Assembly: GCF_032452875.1 (NCBI RefSeq)
Contig: NC_083880.1
Span: 56,494,829 to 56,558,828 of the forward strand
Source of the DNA: Bos javanicus
Lineage: Eukaryota > Chordata > Mammalia > Artiodactyla > Bovidae
Reading direction: 5' to 3'
DNA length: 64,000 nt
This document shows positions 21,641 to 31,985 of this stretch, piece by piece. The translations under genes were made by a program, and so were the position numbers. A model generated the notes under the pieces. The model saw only the letters and a program-made list of their open reading frames with translations, was not told where the DNA came from and did not search any database. The stretch's first letter is position 1; the number at the start of each line of letters is the position of its first letter.

Positions 21641-22959
21641 ATCAGTTTTTTGAAAGATGGCCATATAATTTTCACTGAAATATACAGATGGAACCATTTA
21701 TGAGGATGAAAAGGAAGCACATCAAAAATACTTAGATGCCATTTAAGTGTCTGCTTTGCTCCTCACTTAGAGGAAAATAATTGGATTACTTGTGAAAAGA
21801 AAGCAGACTCAGAAAATATGTCTGATCCACTACACCAAGCTGTTAACAATTTACAAGAATCTTCTAAAAGCATTGCCCTAAACCTTGGGATTTTCTTATT
21901 GGAAATTTTCCATAATACTGGAGGTGGTTGAGAGCTGAATAAATCTGGAGCCCATCAATTTAGTTTTTTCATTCTTGCAATATGCATTTTTTTTCCTTTT
22001 AATTTACAGCCACCTTTTAATTCTGATACAGTTGAGGCAACTTATGTTTAAGAATATCACTGTGTCCATAAACTTGGTGTGAGGTAGAGATTAATTTTCA
22101 CAGCCTAAGGGAGGTAGTCATCCACTGGACAATAACAGAGCTGAAACACAGCTAGAGACCACCTAGCCCAGCTCCATCATTTTATGTACACAGCAAAGGA
22201 TTAGAGACAGCAAGTGATAAAGCTATTCAAGGAGAGATTAAGTTTAAATCATATTATTTAGCACAGGCCCTTGCAGGGGACATTTATGTTTTGTCAGCTT
22301 GGCTACATTCCCCCTGTTTTCTAAAAACAGCCCCACTTTGCATCTATGATTGGCTACATAATTTGCAGGTCCCAGTGCAAAATGTAAACGTGGGGTCCCT
22401 TGTTTAACAAAGGACATCACGATAATAGCAGAGCAGTACATCAAGCTAGGGCACTCTGAGCGCAGGACAGGTTGAGGATGCGCACTATTTCTCTATGGCA
22501 CTGCCCACTACGGCAGCATGGGCATTGTTTCCAGCTACACCCAGCCTGAGGGCTAAAACACATGACCCTGTGCTAAACCAGCCCATGCATGACATTGCTC
22601 CGGCCACAATGAGCAGTTCCAGGCTGAGCATGTGAACCACGCCAGAGTAGGAGAGAGTGTTTCCTGGAAGCTCTATTCCCCTGATGTGGACCTTAAGCCA
22701 TGTATTAATAACCTAGTCATTACTGGCAGTCTTCCTGTGACCATGAGGAGGGATCTGTCTGACAATAAGGCAAAAACAGCAGCCTACAGAGCTGAGCTGG
22801 AAACCTAAGACAATCTGGCTCTGAAGCTACCTGTGAAGCTCTTACAACAAACTTCCCCATCACACGATCCAGTACATCTCGTTTAAAACATTTTGGGTTG
22901 GGTTTTCCATCACTTCCATCGAAAAGCATCCTTTCTGCTATGAATTCCCACAGATTGTT
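21641..22959. other. Unique region with possible old repeats
   Basis: No gene is supported. A MIR-like patch may lie at 22140-22230, and 22340-22460 resembles an old mammalian repeat that I cannot name. Confidence 0.35.
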
Positions 22960-23228
22960 CAGTTAGTTCAGTTCAGTTGCTCAGTCATGTCTGACTCTTT
23001 GCGACCCCAGGAACCGCAGCACGCCAGGCCTCCTTGTCCATCACCAACTCTCAGAGTCCATCCAAACCCATGTCCATTGAGTCAGTGATGCCATCCAACC
23101 ATCTCATTCTCTGTCGTCCCCTTCTCCTCCTGCCCCCAATCCCTCCCAGCATCAGGGTCTTTTCCAATGAATTAGCTCTTCACATCAGGTGGCCAAAGTA
23201 CTGGAGTTTCAGCTTTAGCATCAGTTTG
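22960..23228 (-). mobile_element. BovB LINE 3' end, 5'-truncated
   Basis: The antisense copy starts with the (TTCAG)n tail and runs through 'ctcagtcatgtctgactctt' and 'ccattgagtcagtgatgcca' to 'tcagctttagcatcag'. About 270 bases of BovB 3' end remain. The 94-codon plus-strand frame here is antisense to BovB and is not a gene. Confidence 0.92.
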
Positions 23229-23249
23229 TTAAGAGTGTCCATTTTTCGC

Positions 23250-23762
23250 AACCTTTTTGTGAGAAGTAATTTGGATTGTCAATTAATATTTAAAATATTC
23301 ATGCTATTTCCCACATGAATCCTATTTCTAGGAAGAAATTTATCCTAAAGAAACTGTCACCCAGCTAGGCAAACACGTATCTTTTAAATGGTCTTTGCAG
23401 TATGGCTTGTAAATGTGAAAAATTGGAAACACCCATATTAACATCAATACTAATACTAATTAAACTATGGTCATTTCATTTTTCCCAAACAACAGAGAAA
23501 AGTTGGAAAGCATGAGGTTGATATGAAATTAGAAAGAATACACAATTTGTTAAGTAAAAGAAGCAAGCTGTTTTTGTTTGCTCTCAATTTTGTAAAATAA
23601 TGAGGAGGCACTACCACATACCTACAGAGAAAAAAGCTGCTGGAGAATGTGGGGAACTAAATGGAGGGGATTTCATTTTATAGAACATAAACCTTCAAAT
23701 GCTGCAGAAATCTAATGAAGATCTATTGCTTTTACACTGGGGGCAAAAAAAAAAAAAAAAGG
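23250..23762 (+). mobile_element. L1 LINE 3' end with poly(A)
   Basis: Sense L1 landmarks: 'cctatttctaggaagaaatt', 'tatcctaaagaaactgtcac', 'gaaaaattggaaacacccat', 'taagtaaaagaagcaagctg', and a poly(A) run at about 23746-23760. Confidence 0.75.
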
Positions 23763-23822
23763 AAAAGGCATTTTAAATTGCCAAGCACATAATTTTTCTG
23801 GAGGTATTTGACCATACCGTTC

Positions 23823-24095
23823 GGAGAAGGCAATGGCACCTCACTCCAGTACTCTTGCCTGGAAAATCCCAGGGGCAGAGGAGCCTGATAGGCTGCTGTC
23901 CATGGGGTCGCGAAGAGTCGGACACGACTGAGCAACTTCACTCGCACTCTTCACTTTCATGCGTTGGAGAAGGAAATGGCAACCCACTCCAGTGTTCTTG
24001 ACTGGAGAATCCCAGGGACGGGGGAGCCTGGTGGGCTGCCGTCTATGGGGTCGCACAGAGTCGGACACGACTGAAGCGACTTAGCAGCAGCAGCA
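23823..24095 (+). mobile_element. BOV-A2 SINE, full dimer
   Basis: There are two BovA monomers ('ggagaaggcaatggcacctc' and 'ggagaaggaaatggcaaccc') joined by a TTCACTCGCACTCTTCACTTT-like linker, with a CAG-repeat tail at 24082-24095. The dimer is complete and close to consensus. Confidence 0.95.
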
Positions 24096-24121
24096 ACCCA
24101 TATCTGTTTCTCCTCCTACAG

Positions 24122-24247
24122 ATTCTCTGTGGACTGAGGACTGAATGTTCAAGAATACGAGCAATGCTCATCCCCGACACCAAGGACTCACATTCCCTGC
24201 TAACGTGAACAGCCCAGAGAAGTTGGCTTCCTGTCTCAAGATCCCTG
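24122..24247 (+). other. Candidate non-coding exon beside a SINE
   Basis: The 126 bases are preceded by a pyrimidine tract ending 'tttctcctcctacag' and followed by gtaagc, so both splice sites fit consensus. All three frames hit stops, so any transcript would be non-coding or untranslated. The acceptor tract begins just after the BOV-A2 tail. This is an inference by eye, with no transcript evidence. Confidence 0.2.
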
Positions 24248-25903
24248 GTAAGCTTTTCTTGCCTATTTTCACATGATCACCTTGATATGTTTGGAATGTG
24301 TCTTATATCTGAGAATTGAAGGTTTCTTAGGCAGAGTGGGTACCTCCCTACATTAATGAGCTTCTGAGCCCTTGTTTCTCATTGAAGGTGTAGACGTTTA
24401 CGGAGCATAATTTACTGTTATGGTTCAAGTACTGACAAAGCAGTGCTGACGGTACTGGTCATGGTTCTCTTCTCCTGGAGCCGGGGGGGAGACAGGCATT
24501 GGGAGAGGTGGAGAGACACACAGCCTTGTGACCACGGGTTCTAGATTCATGCAGCCCATGGGATCACAGAGGCTTCTGGAAGTGGTGTGGTTCCAGGCAA
24601 AGCTTGAGACTGGATAAGAGTCATCAGGGATTCAGGTCCACCTAGCAGAGGGGCCTACATATATGAAAAGGAGGGCAAAGAGAGAAGGAGGAGCAGGAGC
24701 TGGTAAAACTAAGTGAGCCTATCTTGCCTGAGCATGTGTGGGGTGGATAAGAAGACATGTGAGCTGGACAAGCAGCACAGCAGGTGGGCCTTACAAATGC
24801 CACAACGTCTCATCATTTCTCGTAAGGAAAATGCAAAGCACTGGGAGGTTTAGGTCAGGAGTTTGTGATTATGTTTGCCCCATGAAGGGATGCCCTGGCT
24901 GCAGTGATGGTGATGGGTAGAGGGACCAAGCTGGTCTAGGCAGGAACGCTGGAGGCAGAGAGAGGGTTCTGATGGGAGACTCAGCCTGACTGGTTTGGGC
25001 TCATGGGGACACGGGCAGGAGGAGCCCACTCCCCTCTTTTGCTGCTGTCCTGAAGGTGGACAGTCTTTGTGAGGCCCTGCTTCTTACTGTATGTACTGTC
25101 AGCTCCCTGGAAAGGGCAGCAGGACAGCTCAGATGTGCGGTCAGCTATGGAACTTGCCAGGCAGGCAGAAAATGAAAACATGGGCCCTTGTGCAAAAGGT
25201 CCTGAAAGCCTGAAGTCAGGCCCCTCTGAGCACAAAGATAGGAAGGCAGCCCTATTCTGCCAGGGTTAGCAGCGGGTGGGTACTGCAGCTACTCAGATTA
25301 CTTGCCAAGAACTAATTCAGCTATTGTCAGAGGAGGGACGAGGTGTGAGGTGGGCCTCTGAGGTCCAATCTCACGGTTTCCCCAAGCGCAGCAATAGTCT
25401 GAAGCAGTCAGAGGCAAGCTTTCTCCCACTTGAAAAGCAAGTCTCATCAATTAAAAAAAAGTGCTTAAAAGCCCTAGAAATACCTTCCTATAATGCAAGC
25501 AGTGACTGTGTTAGTTGCTTCAGGAGCCACTCCACTCCCCGCCCATCCAGCTACTAGGAGAATATGCACATCCACGAGCAGAAACTGCAGCCAATTCTCC
25601 CATAGGACTGCAGATCCGTATAAAAAGGCAGACCTGTCTTGGCTTTTAATCTTCATTTTAAAATCATCTCTGTTCAAAGTGAACAGCCCCCAGGACCTAC
25701 CTGTCATAGAAGGAAGCACCGGCAGGGAGTTTAAGGCTTGAAGGCTTCTCTGACCATGACACTAAATTGAAAGGGGTTAGGGTTTTTACTGAATTTGTTA
25801 TTTTTCTGGAGTGCTTTGGTAACAAAGACCCACAGGTTTTGAGTGATCTGTCCTAAACCTTTTTTACCCGTAGCCCTTATCTGTTTTCAAGTGTTTTTGG
25901 TTT
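24248..25903. other. Unique region
   Basis: No repeat or gene was recognised in about 1.65 kb. Frames at 25069-25741 lack protein features. Confidence 0.4.
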
Positions 25904-26004
25904 GGGCTTCCCAGGTAGCGCAAGTGGTGAAGAACCCACTTGTAGGAGATGAAAGAGACAAGAGTTGGATCCCTGGGTGGGGAAGACCCCCTGGAGGAGG
26001 AAAT
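25904..26004 (+). mobile_element. Bov-tA SINE, 5' part only
   Basis: The tRNA-derived head ('gggcttcccaggtagcgcaa', 'ttggatccctgggtgggga') ends abruptly after 'cctggaggagga'. The BovA body is missing. It faces a second Bov-tA in the opposite orientation. Confidence 0.85.
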
Positions 26005-26081
26005 AAGCACACGCACGGCATGTTGTTTGGTTTTATTTTCAGTGCATGATTTCACATGACAGGCTTTTAAGACTGTGGGCA

Positions 26082-26295
26082 TGTGCTATATCACCTCAGT
26101 CGTGTCTGACTCTTTGAGACCCCATAGACTTTAGCCTACTGGGCTCCTCTGTCCATGGGATTCTCCAGGCAAAAATCCTGGAGGGGGTTGCCATGCCCTC
26201 CTCTAGGGGATCTTCCCAACCCAGGGACGGAATCAGCATCTCTTACGCCTCCTGCATTGGCAGGTGGATTCTTTACCACTGGCACCACCTGGGAA
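26082..26295 (-). mobile_element. Bov-tA SINE, antisense, with long duplication
   Basis: The copy runs from 'tcacctcagtcgtgtctgac' to the head 'ttctttaccactggcaccac'. Flanks at 26063-26081 and 26296-26316 match imperfectly over about 19-21 bases (both start gctttta and end tgggca), as expected for an aged target-site duplication. Confidence 0.9.
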
Positions 26296-26316
26296 GCTTT
26301 TACGTCTGTATGGGCA

Positions 26317-26701
26317 CTGTTATAGCAGAAACTCCTGGGTCTGAATTTGGGGGGCCCCTAAAAGGCTCGCCCTGTCTGTGTGGTGAGAGCTTAGCCTTTA
26401 CCTCGTGTTCCCGCCACTGCTGGGCCACCGCTCTGCCCTGCGTCTCGGGGACAGGACACAGGGCAGAGCTGCCCCTGCGAGGAAACAAGAGGAGAGACAT
26501 GGGGTGAGGGAGGCTGCAGGGGTGTGTGCAGAGGGTCCATTTTGTGAGACAGTGCAGAGCGTGGGGGGCGGGATTCAGTGAAGAGGAGGGAAAAGTGACT
26601 CCAAGGAGAGCATTCCAGTCTTCAGACATCAAGCTTCTGATCAGCATAGCAACAAACAACCATCCCCGAAAAGGACAGAAGGATCGCCAAGCACAGGTGT
26701 C
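26317..26701. other. Unique GC-richer stretch
   Basis: No gene or repeat recognised. Head-on frames at 26193-26507 and 26300-26659 are mutually overlapping and unconvincing. Confidence 0.4.
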
Positions 26702-26702
26702 A

Positions 26703-26742
<40 letters not shown>
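26702..26742. repeat. (TG)n microsatellite
   Basis: An uninterrupted TG array of about 18-19 units. It is likely polymorphic. Confidence 0.96.
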
Positions 26743-26744
<2 letters not shown>

Positions 26745-26983
26745 CCCTACATATATGAGGGGATGAGAGAGCAAGGGAAGAGGGGGGAAGGGAGGCAGCA
26801 CTCTGTTTGGCTCCGTTTTATCTGCTTCCTCTCAGTCTTTCTCATCTCACCTCCTTCTGCCCACTGATTTCAGCAGGGCTCCCCGAAGGCTTCCCCAGGG
26901 CCCCCCTAGTCCCTCCAGGCCCTCTCTATGTTCCTCTCCCAGGGGTGTCCTTAGAGTTGTTTACTGGGCAGCTGCACGTCTCG

Positions 26984-26998
26984 CCTGTAGGGGGCACC
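26984..26998 (+). promoter_or_regulatory. CTCF-like motif
   Basis: cctgtagggggcacc agrees with the CTCF core pattern CCASYAGRKGGCRSY at 14 of 15 positions by eye. Binding is an inference. Confidence 0.35.
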
Positions 26999-27186
26999 AT
27001 TCACACAGGACACAGCCCAGCAGGTATGTGATGAGGGAGTCTCCCATCTGACCTCTTAAGAAAAGGACCAGACCCCCTAAGCTCTTAGTTAGTTGCCAGA
27101 CACCCCCTCGCCAGCACCTGGCACCAATGCCCTCAGTAAACGAACGTCAGCTGGTTTCTGTCACTAATAATGAATAACAGTATTAT

Positions 27187-27232
27187 GAGTCGGACACAAC
27201 TGAGCGACTGATCTGATCTGATCTGATCTGAT
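27187..27232 (+). mobile_element. Micro BovB 3' tail with pentamer array
   Basis: Only 'gagtcggacacaactgagcg' plus a short link remains, followed by a CTGAT/ATCTG pentamer array to 27232. This is the BovB/BovA 3' terminus with an expanded tail. No clear target-site duplication was found. Confidence 0.75.
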
Positions 27233-29607
27233 AGAGCTGCCATCACCCAGAGCTTATCTGGGTGGGAGGGTGCTAAACTGATGCTTACTCCCACCTGGGG
27301 TGTCAGGGTCACGGTATCGGCCTCCCATTGAGATCCTGGCAGGAAGGCAGGGCCTGACTTCCAGGGAAAGTCCTCATCTGTCCCACAGAGGTAGATGCTG
27401 CTAGAGACAAACTCTACTTTCCCAGGACTGGGCTCCACTCCTCCAGCTTCCTGTCTGAAGCTCCTGAGCTAATTCTCTGCTCCCCTCCCCCGGCCACCAA
27501 CACTCAGCAGAAACTAATTCCAGGAGTTTACTTTCAAAAGAATTTCATTTGAGTTTACAAGAAGGTAACAGAAGCCCTTTGATCTCAACAAGGCACGTAC
27601 TGTTTCATTCCATGGTTTATGAAACAATTTTAGACTAATTATTTCTGACAACTTGCAAATGTTTGTAAACTTCTTCAATGAGGAAGCGGCACAATTATGT
27701 CTTCCGCTGACAAATAGAAAGGAGGTTTTCCTTTGTGCCATGTGGCTGATGTCTCCCCCCCCCGCCCCCGCCCAGAGAATTCAGAAGCCTTGATCTTCTA
27801 AGGCTCTGATTTCCGCTGAGATTCAGAATTAATCAAATTGTCCTCCAGCCTTTTGAGTTAAATTTAACAAAGCAGGTGAAAAGCGGCTGAGGTGGGACTC
27901 TTTCCCTGTGAGCTACATCTTTTGTCCTGTGGTCGAGATGGTCGTGGTCAGGTGCTGGCCTTCCTCCTGGCTCCTACACTGCCAGTCTCATGGCCCTTTG
28001 TGCATTTCAGTGTGTCTCTGCCGATAACTGCATGCCGGTGATAAACAGGCCTCTCAGTTAAATAGAACCTGGATTCTCAGTCAACTTCACCATTAAAGAA
28101 AATTACCCCAAATCGAGGCTATTTGCAACGTGGTGGGAATGATCCTGGGGCCTGTGGAAGCCCCCAAGTCTCTGGACATTATAAATTCAAAACTGCAGAA
28201 TTCCAGCGAGGTAAAGTGAGGCCCCCCGCCTCCGAACAGCAGAGAGACTGACTCTGGGCTGTCTCTTTGAGGCCCGGCTCACATTTTAATACCCTTTTGA
28301 TTATTTACCATTGTTAATTCACGTATACGCACTGTAGGCAGGTGGAAATATTGCAAAGTCAACCAGCCCTTAATCCCTAGCTAATCCCTGGTCAACTAAC
28401 TATATCCTTCCTTTATTAAAAAAAGAAAAAGAAAAGGCATTCTGAATCTTTTGTTGAAAACAAATTGCCAAGGTGAAGAATAGACCTTTTCCTTCCCTGG
28501 AGACCAGTGCATTAGCTTCCACAATCCAGTGAAATAAAAGAGATCGCTCTCTGCTTCTCTCACATGTTTTTCCAGGGCACCAACAAAATTCTCATTATTT
28601 TCAACATAAATCTGTTTTGTGATATATTTGAATGAAAAATTCCTTTTTGCACCTTGGATACAAGAAGAAATTCTTGAATCTCGCCATTAGGGGTCGGCCC
28701 CCAAGAAGTGGAGACTTTGCCAAGCCAAATTCTTTCTCAAGAGAAAAACCCAGACAAACTTGGATTTTTAGTTTTTAAAATGTGACCAGAAGAAGCAGAT
28801 GCAACAGGAATTTCTAACATCACCTAATCAGGTCGCTTCTACTGGGGCACAAGCAGCAATGTCTAAGGATGGGATGTTTTAGAAGGAAAAGCAGCCGTTC
28901 AGACTGGCTCAAAAGGGCACTTATTCTGAGGAATCTCATGCAATCCAGGAACAAGGAAGCGGCCAGTTTCCAACAGGATAGGCAGGAGACAGTAGGCCCT
29001 TGGGACTTTGGGCAGCCCTGCTTGAGTGCCTGGGACCCTTCCCACCAGGCCAGGGCCCCACTGAGAGGAGCACAATGCAGCATCCCAAGCCCCTCACCAC
29101 GTTGTTCCCCAACCGAGCAATCCTGGGGCTAAAGACAGAGCCTGCTAGTCCTCCCATGATGCAGTGATATGCCAGCATCACAGATTTCACACATCTGCAC
29201 TATCCGTGGCTTCACACTGCCTGGCAGGAAAAATGTTTCCTCTACCCCTCTTGGTTCTTTCACTGGCCTAACAAATAAATTAGCATAGGGCATATTAACA
29301 GAGAAAAAAAAGTGTAATTACATGTGTATGGAGTTTCCATAGGAATTTGAGACCCACAGACAGTTGAAACTTATGAGCAGTCCTGAGCTAAGCAGAAGAG
29401 GGTGAGGGGTCAATACTTCAGAGGTGAGTAAGACAGTTCACAGGAAATGGAGAAGCAAACGTCTGGTGAATATATATACCAGACACAGACAATAGGACAC
29501 AGAGGATTCTGATCTCCAGCTCCCCCAGCTCATTACACCTGCCCATATTCTCTGCTCACACCTCACTTTCTGCATCGGGCCTTGTGTCTACTTTCTTTTA
29601 GGCAGTT
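27233..29607. other. Unique region with candidate conserved blocks
   Basis: No gene is supported. C-rich 27755-27773 is a G-quadruplex pattern on the minus strand. 28020-28400 is repeat-free and contains two TAATCC words. The AT-rich 29230-29600 stretch may be part of an old repeat that I cannot name. Confidence 0.35.
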
Positions 29608-29618
29608 AAGAGAGAGGT

Positions 29619-31231
29619 ATGGACCTAACAGAAGCAGGAGATAGTAAGAAGAGGTGGCAAGAATACACAGAGGAACTGTACAAAAAAGATCTTCACGACC
29701 CAGATAATCACGATGGTGTGATCACTCACCTAGAGCCAGACATCCCGGAATGCGAAGTCAAGTGGGCCTTAGGAAGCATTACTACGAACAAAGCTAGTGG
29801 AGGTGATGGAATTCCAGTTGAGCTATTTCAAATCCTGAAAGATGATGCTGTGAAAGTGCTGTACTCAGTATGCCAGCAAATTTGGAAAACTCAGCAGTGG
29901 CCACAGGACTGGAAAAGGTCAGTTTTCATTCCAATCCCAAAGAAAGGCAGTGCCAAAGAATGCTCAAACTACCACACAATTGCACTCATCTCACATGCTA
30001 GTAAAGTAATGCTCAAAATTCTCCAACACAGGCTTCATCAATATGTGAACTATGAACTTCCAGATGTTCAAGCTGGTTTTAGAAAAGGCAAAGGAACCAG
30101 AGATCAAATTGCCAACATCTGCTGGATCATTGAAAAAGCAAGAGAGTTCCAGAAAAACATCTATTTCTGCTTTATTGACTATTCCAAAGCCTTTGACTGT
30201 GTGGATCACAATAAACTGTGGAAAATTCTGAGATGGGAATACCAGACCACCTGACCTGCCTCTTGAGAAATCTGTATGCAGGTCAGGAAGCAACAGTTAG
30301 AACTGGACATGGGACAACAGACTAGTTCCAAATCGGGAAAGGAGTACATCAAGGCTGTATATTGTCACCCTGCTTATTTAACTTATATGCAGAGTACATC
30401 ATGAGAAACGCTGGGCTGGAGGAAGCACACACTGGAATCAAGATTGCCGGGAGAAATATCAATAACCTCAGATATGCAGAAGACACCACCCTTATGGCAG
30501 AAAGTTAAGAAGAACTAAAGAACCTCTTGATGAAAGAGAAAGAGGAGAGTGAAAAAGTTGGCTTAAAGCTCAACATTCAGAAAACAAAGATCGTGGCATC
30601 CAGTCCCATCACTTCATGGCAAATAGATGGGGAAACAGTGGAAATAGGGGCAGACTTTATTTTGGGGGGCTCCAAAATCACTGCAGATGGTGACTGCAGC
30701 CATGAAATTAAAAGACACTTACTCCTTGGCAGGAAAATCATGACCAACCTAGACAGAATATTAAAAAGCAGAGACATTACTTTGCCAACAAAGGTCTATC
30801 TTGTCAAGGCTATGGTTTTTCCAGTAGTCATGTATGGATGTGAGATTTGGACTATAAAGAAAGCTGAGCGCTGAAGAATTGGTGCTTTTGAACTGTGGTG
30901 TTGGAGAAGACTCTTGAGAGTCCCTTGGACTGCAAGGAGATCCAACCAGTCCATCCTAAAGGAGATCAGTCCTGAGTGTTCATTGGAAGGACTGATGTTG
31001 AAGGTGAAACTCCAATACTTTGGCCACCTGATGCAAAGAGCTGACTCATTTGTAAAGACTCTGATGCTGGGAATGATTGAAGGCGGGAGAAGAAGGGGAC
31101 AACAGAGGATGAGATGGTTGGATGGCATCACTGACTCAATGGACATGAGTTTGGGTAAACTCTGGGAGTTGGTGATGGACAGGGAGGCCTGGCGTGCTGC
31201 AGTCCATGGGGTCGCAAAGAGTCGGACATGA
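29619..31231 (+). pseudogene. Decayed BovB reverse transcriptase
   Basis: The reading frame is open for 211 codons (29619-30254) and includes RT motif A, FIDYSKAFDCVDH, at residues 185-197. Compared with the 55.4-kb copy, about four bases are missing near 30231, which moves the frame. In the continuing frame there are stops at 30323 (tag), 30506 (taa) and 30872 (tga). The catalytic YADD is changed to YAED by gaa at 30479-30481. This copy cannot encode an active enzyme. The C-terminal parts (30527-30874 and 30914-31231) are still readable. The annotation is of a LINE remnant, not a host gene. Confidence 0.93.
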
Positions 31232-31256
31232 CTAAGCGACTGAACTGACTGAAGTG
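29620..31256 (+). mobile_element. BovB LINE, 5'-truncated, 1.64 kb
   Basis: This copy covers the BovB reverse transcriptase domain to the 3' tail ('gagtcggacatgactaagcg', then ctgaactgactga). The flanks aagagagaggta (29608-29619) and aagggagaggta (31257-31268) form a 12-bp target-site duplication with one mismatch, fixing both ends. A non-LTR retrotransposon of this type inserts by target-primed reverse transcription and is commonly 5'-truncated. Confidence 0.95.
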
Positions 31257-31544
31257 AAGGGAGAGGTAAAAAGAAAAACTTCCCATGTCTCCCATTTCTT
31301 AAAAAGGATCAGCCTAAAAAGATCCTCATGCCAAAGAGATACATTTGGGGGTGGCAAGTTTTGCTCCCCTATAATATCTTCTTGGTAAATGTAAAATTAA
31401 TTTAAAAAATTTTAAGAACAAACCTATGACCCCCCAATTTGCCTGCAAGCTAATGTTCTCTTTGACTTGTCGGTGCCTAACAATGCCACTTCCTGGATAG
31501 GCTCACACGTGTGGGCTGATGTGAGTAGAAGTTATTTCCAGTTG

Positions 31545-31985
31545 CTCTGCATTTAGCATCAAAAGATGAGAAGCAACTTGTGTCCATCAGTAGGGAATGG
31601 TGGTTGAACAATGACACATCCATACAACGGAATTCTATGCAACAGAACAGAGTGAGGAAATACACACATAGAGAAAGGTTGCCAAGGTGTATTATTATGC
31701 AAAGAGGGATGCAGGAGGCAGGCCTGTACACAAAGCACCCACCACTCTGTGTAGCAGCCTGCACTGGGGGAGTGTGTCTGTTCAAAAGAGGCTGCGTTTG
31801 CATAAACTCTTTGGAAAGCTGCTCTGAAGGAAGGAAGCAAGAGCCTCCCACCCAGGATGGGAGCTGGGTGATGGGAGATAGGGCTGGAGGCAGAAACCGT
31901 CAATGTGCACCTTTTCATACACATTTCATTTTGAGCCTGGTGAGTGTACTGCTGTGTCAATAATAAATGAATACTTTAAATGGAC
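31545..31985 (+). mobile_element. L1 LINE 3' end, sense, old
   Basis: Sense L1 landmarks: 'gtccatcagtagggaatggt', 'gacacatccatacaacggaa', 'ttctatgcaacagaacagag' and a 3' part ending near 'cattttgagcctggtgag'. Divergence is high. Confidence 0.7.

Noticed and set aside
29230..29607. Possible upstream part of the BovB or an LTR
   Set aside because: The target duplication puts the BovB start at 29620, and the upstream text does not match a family that I can name.
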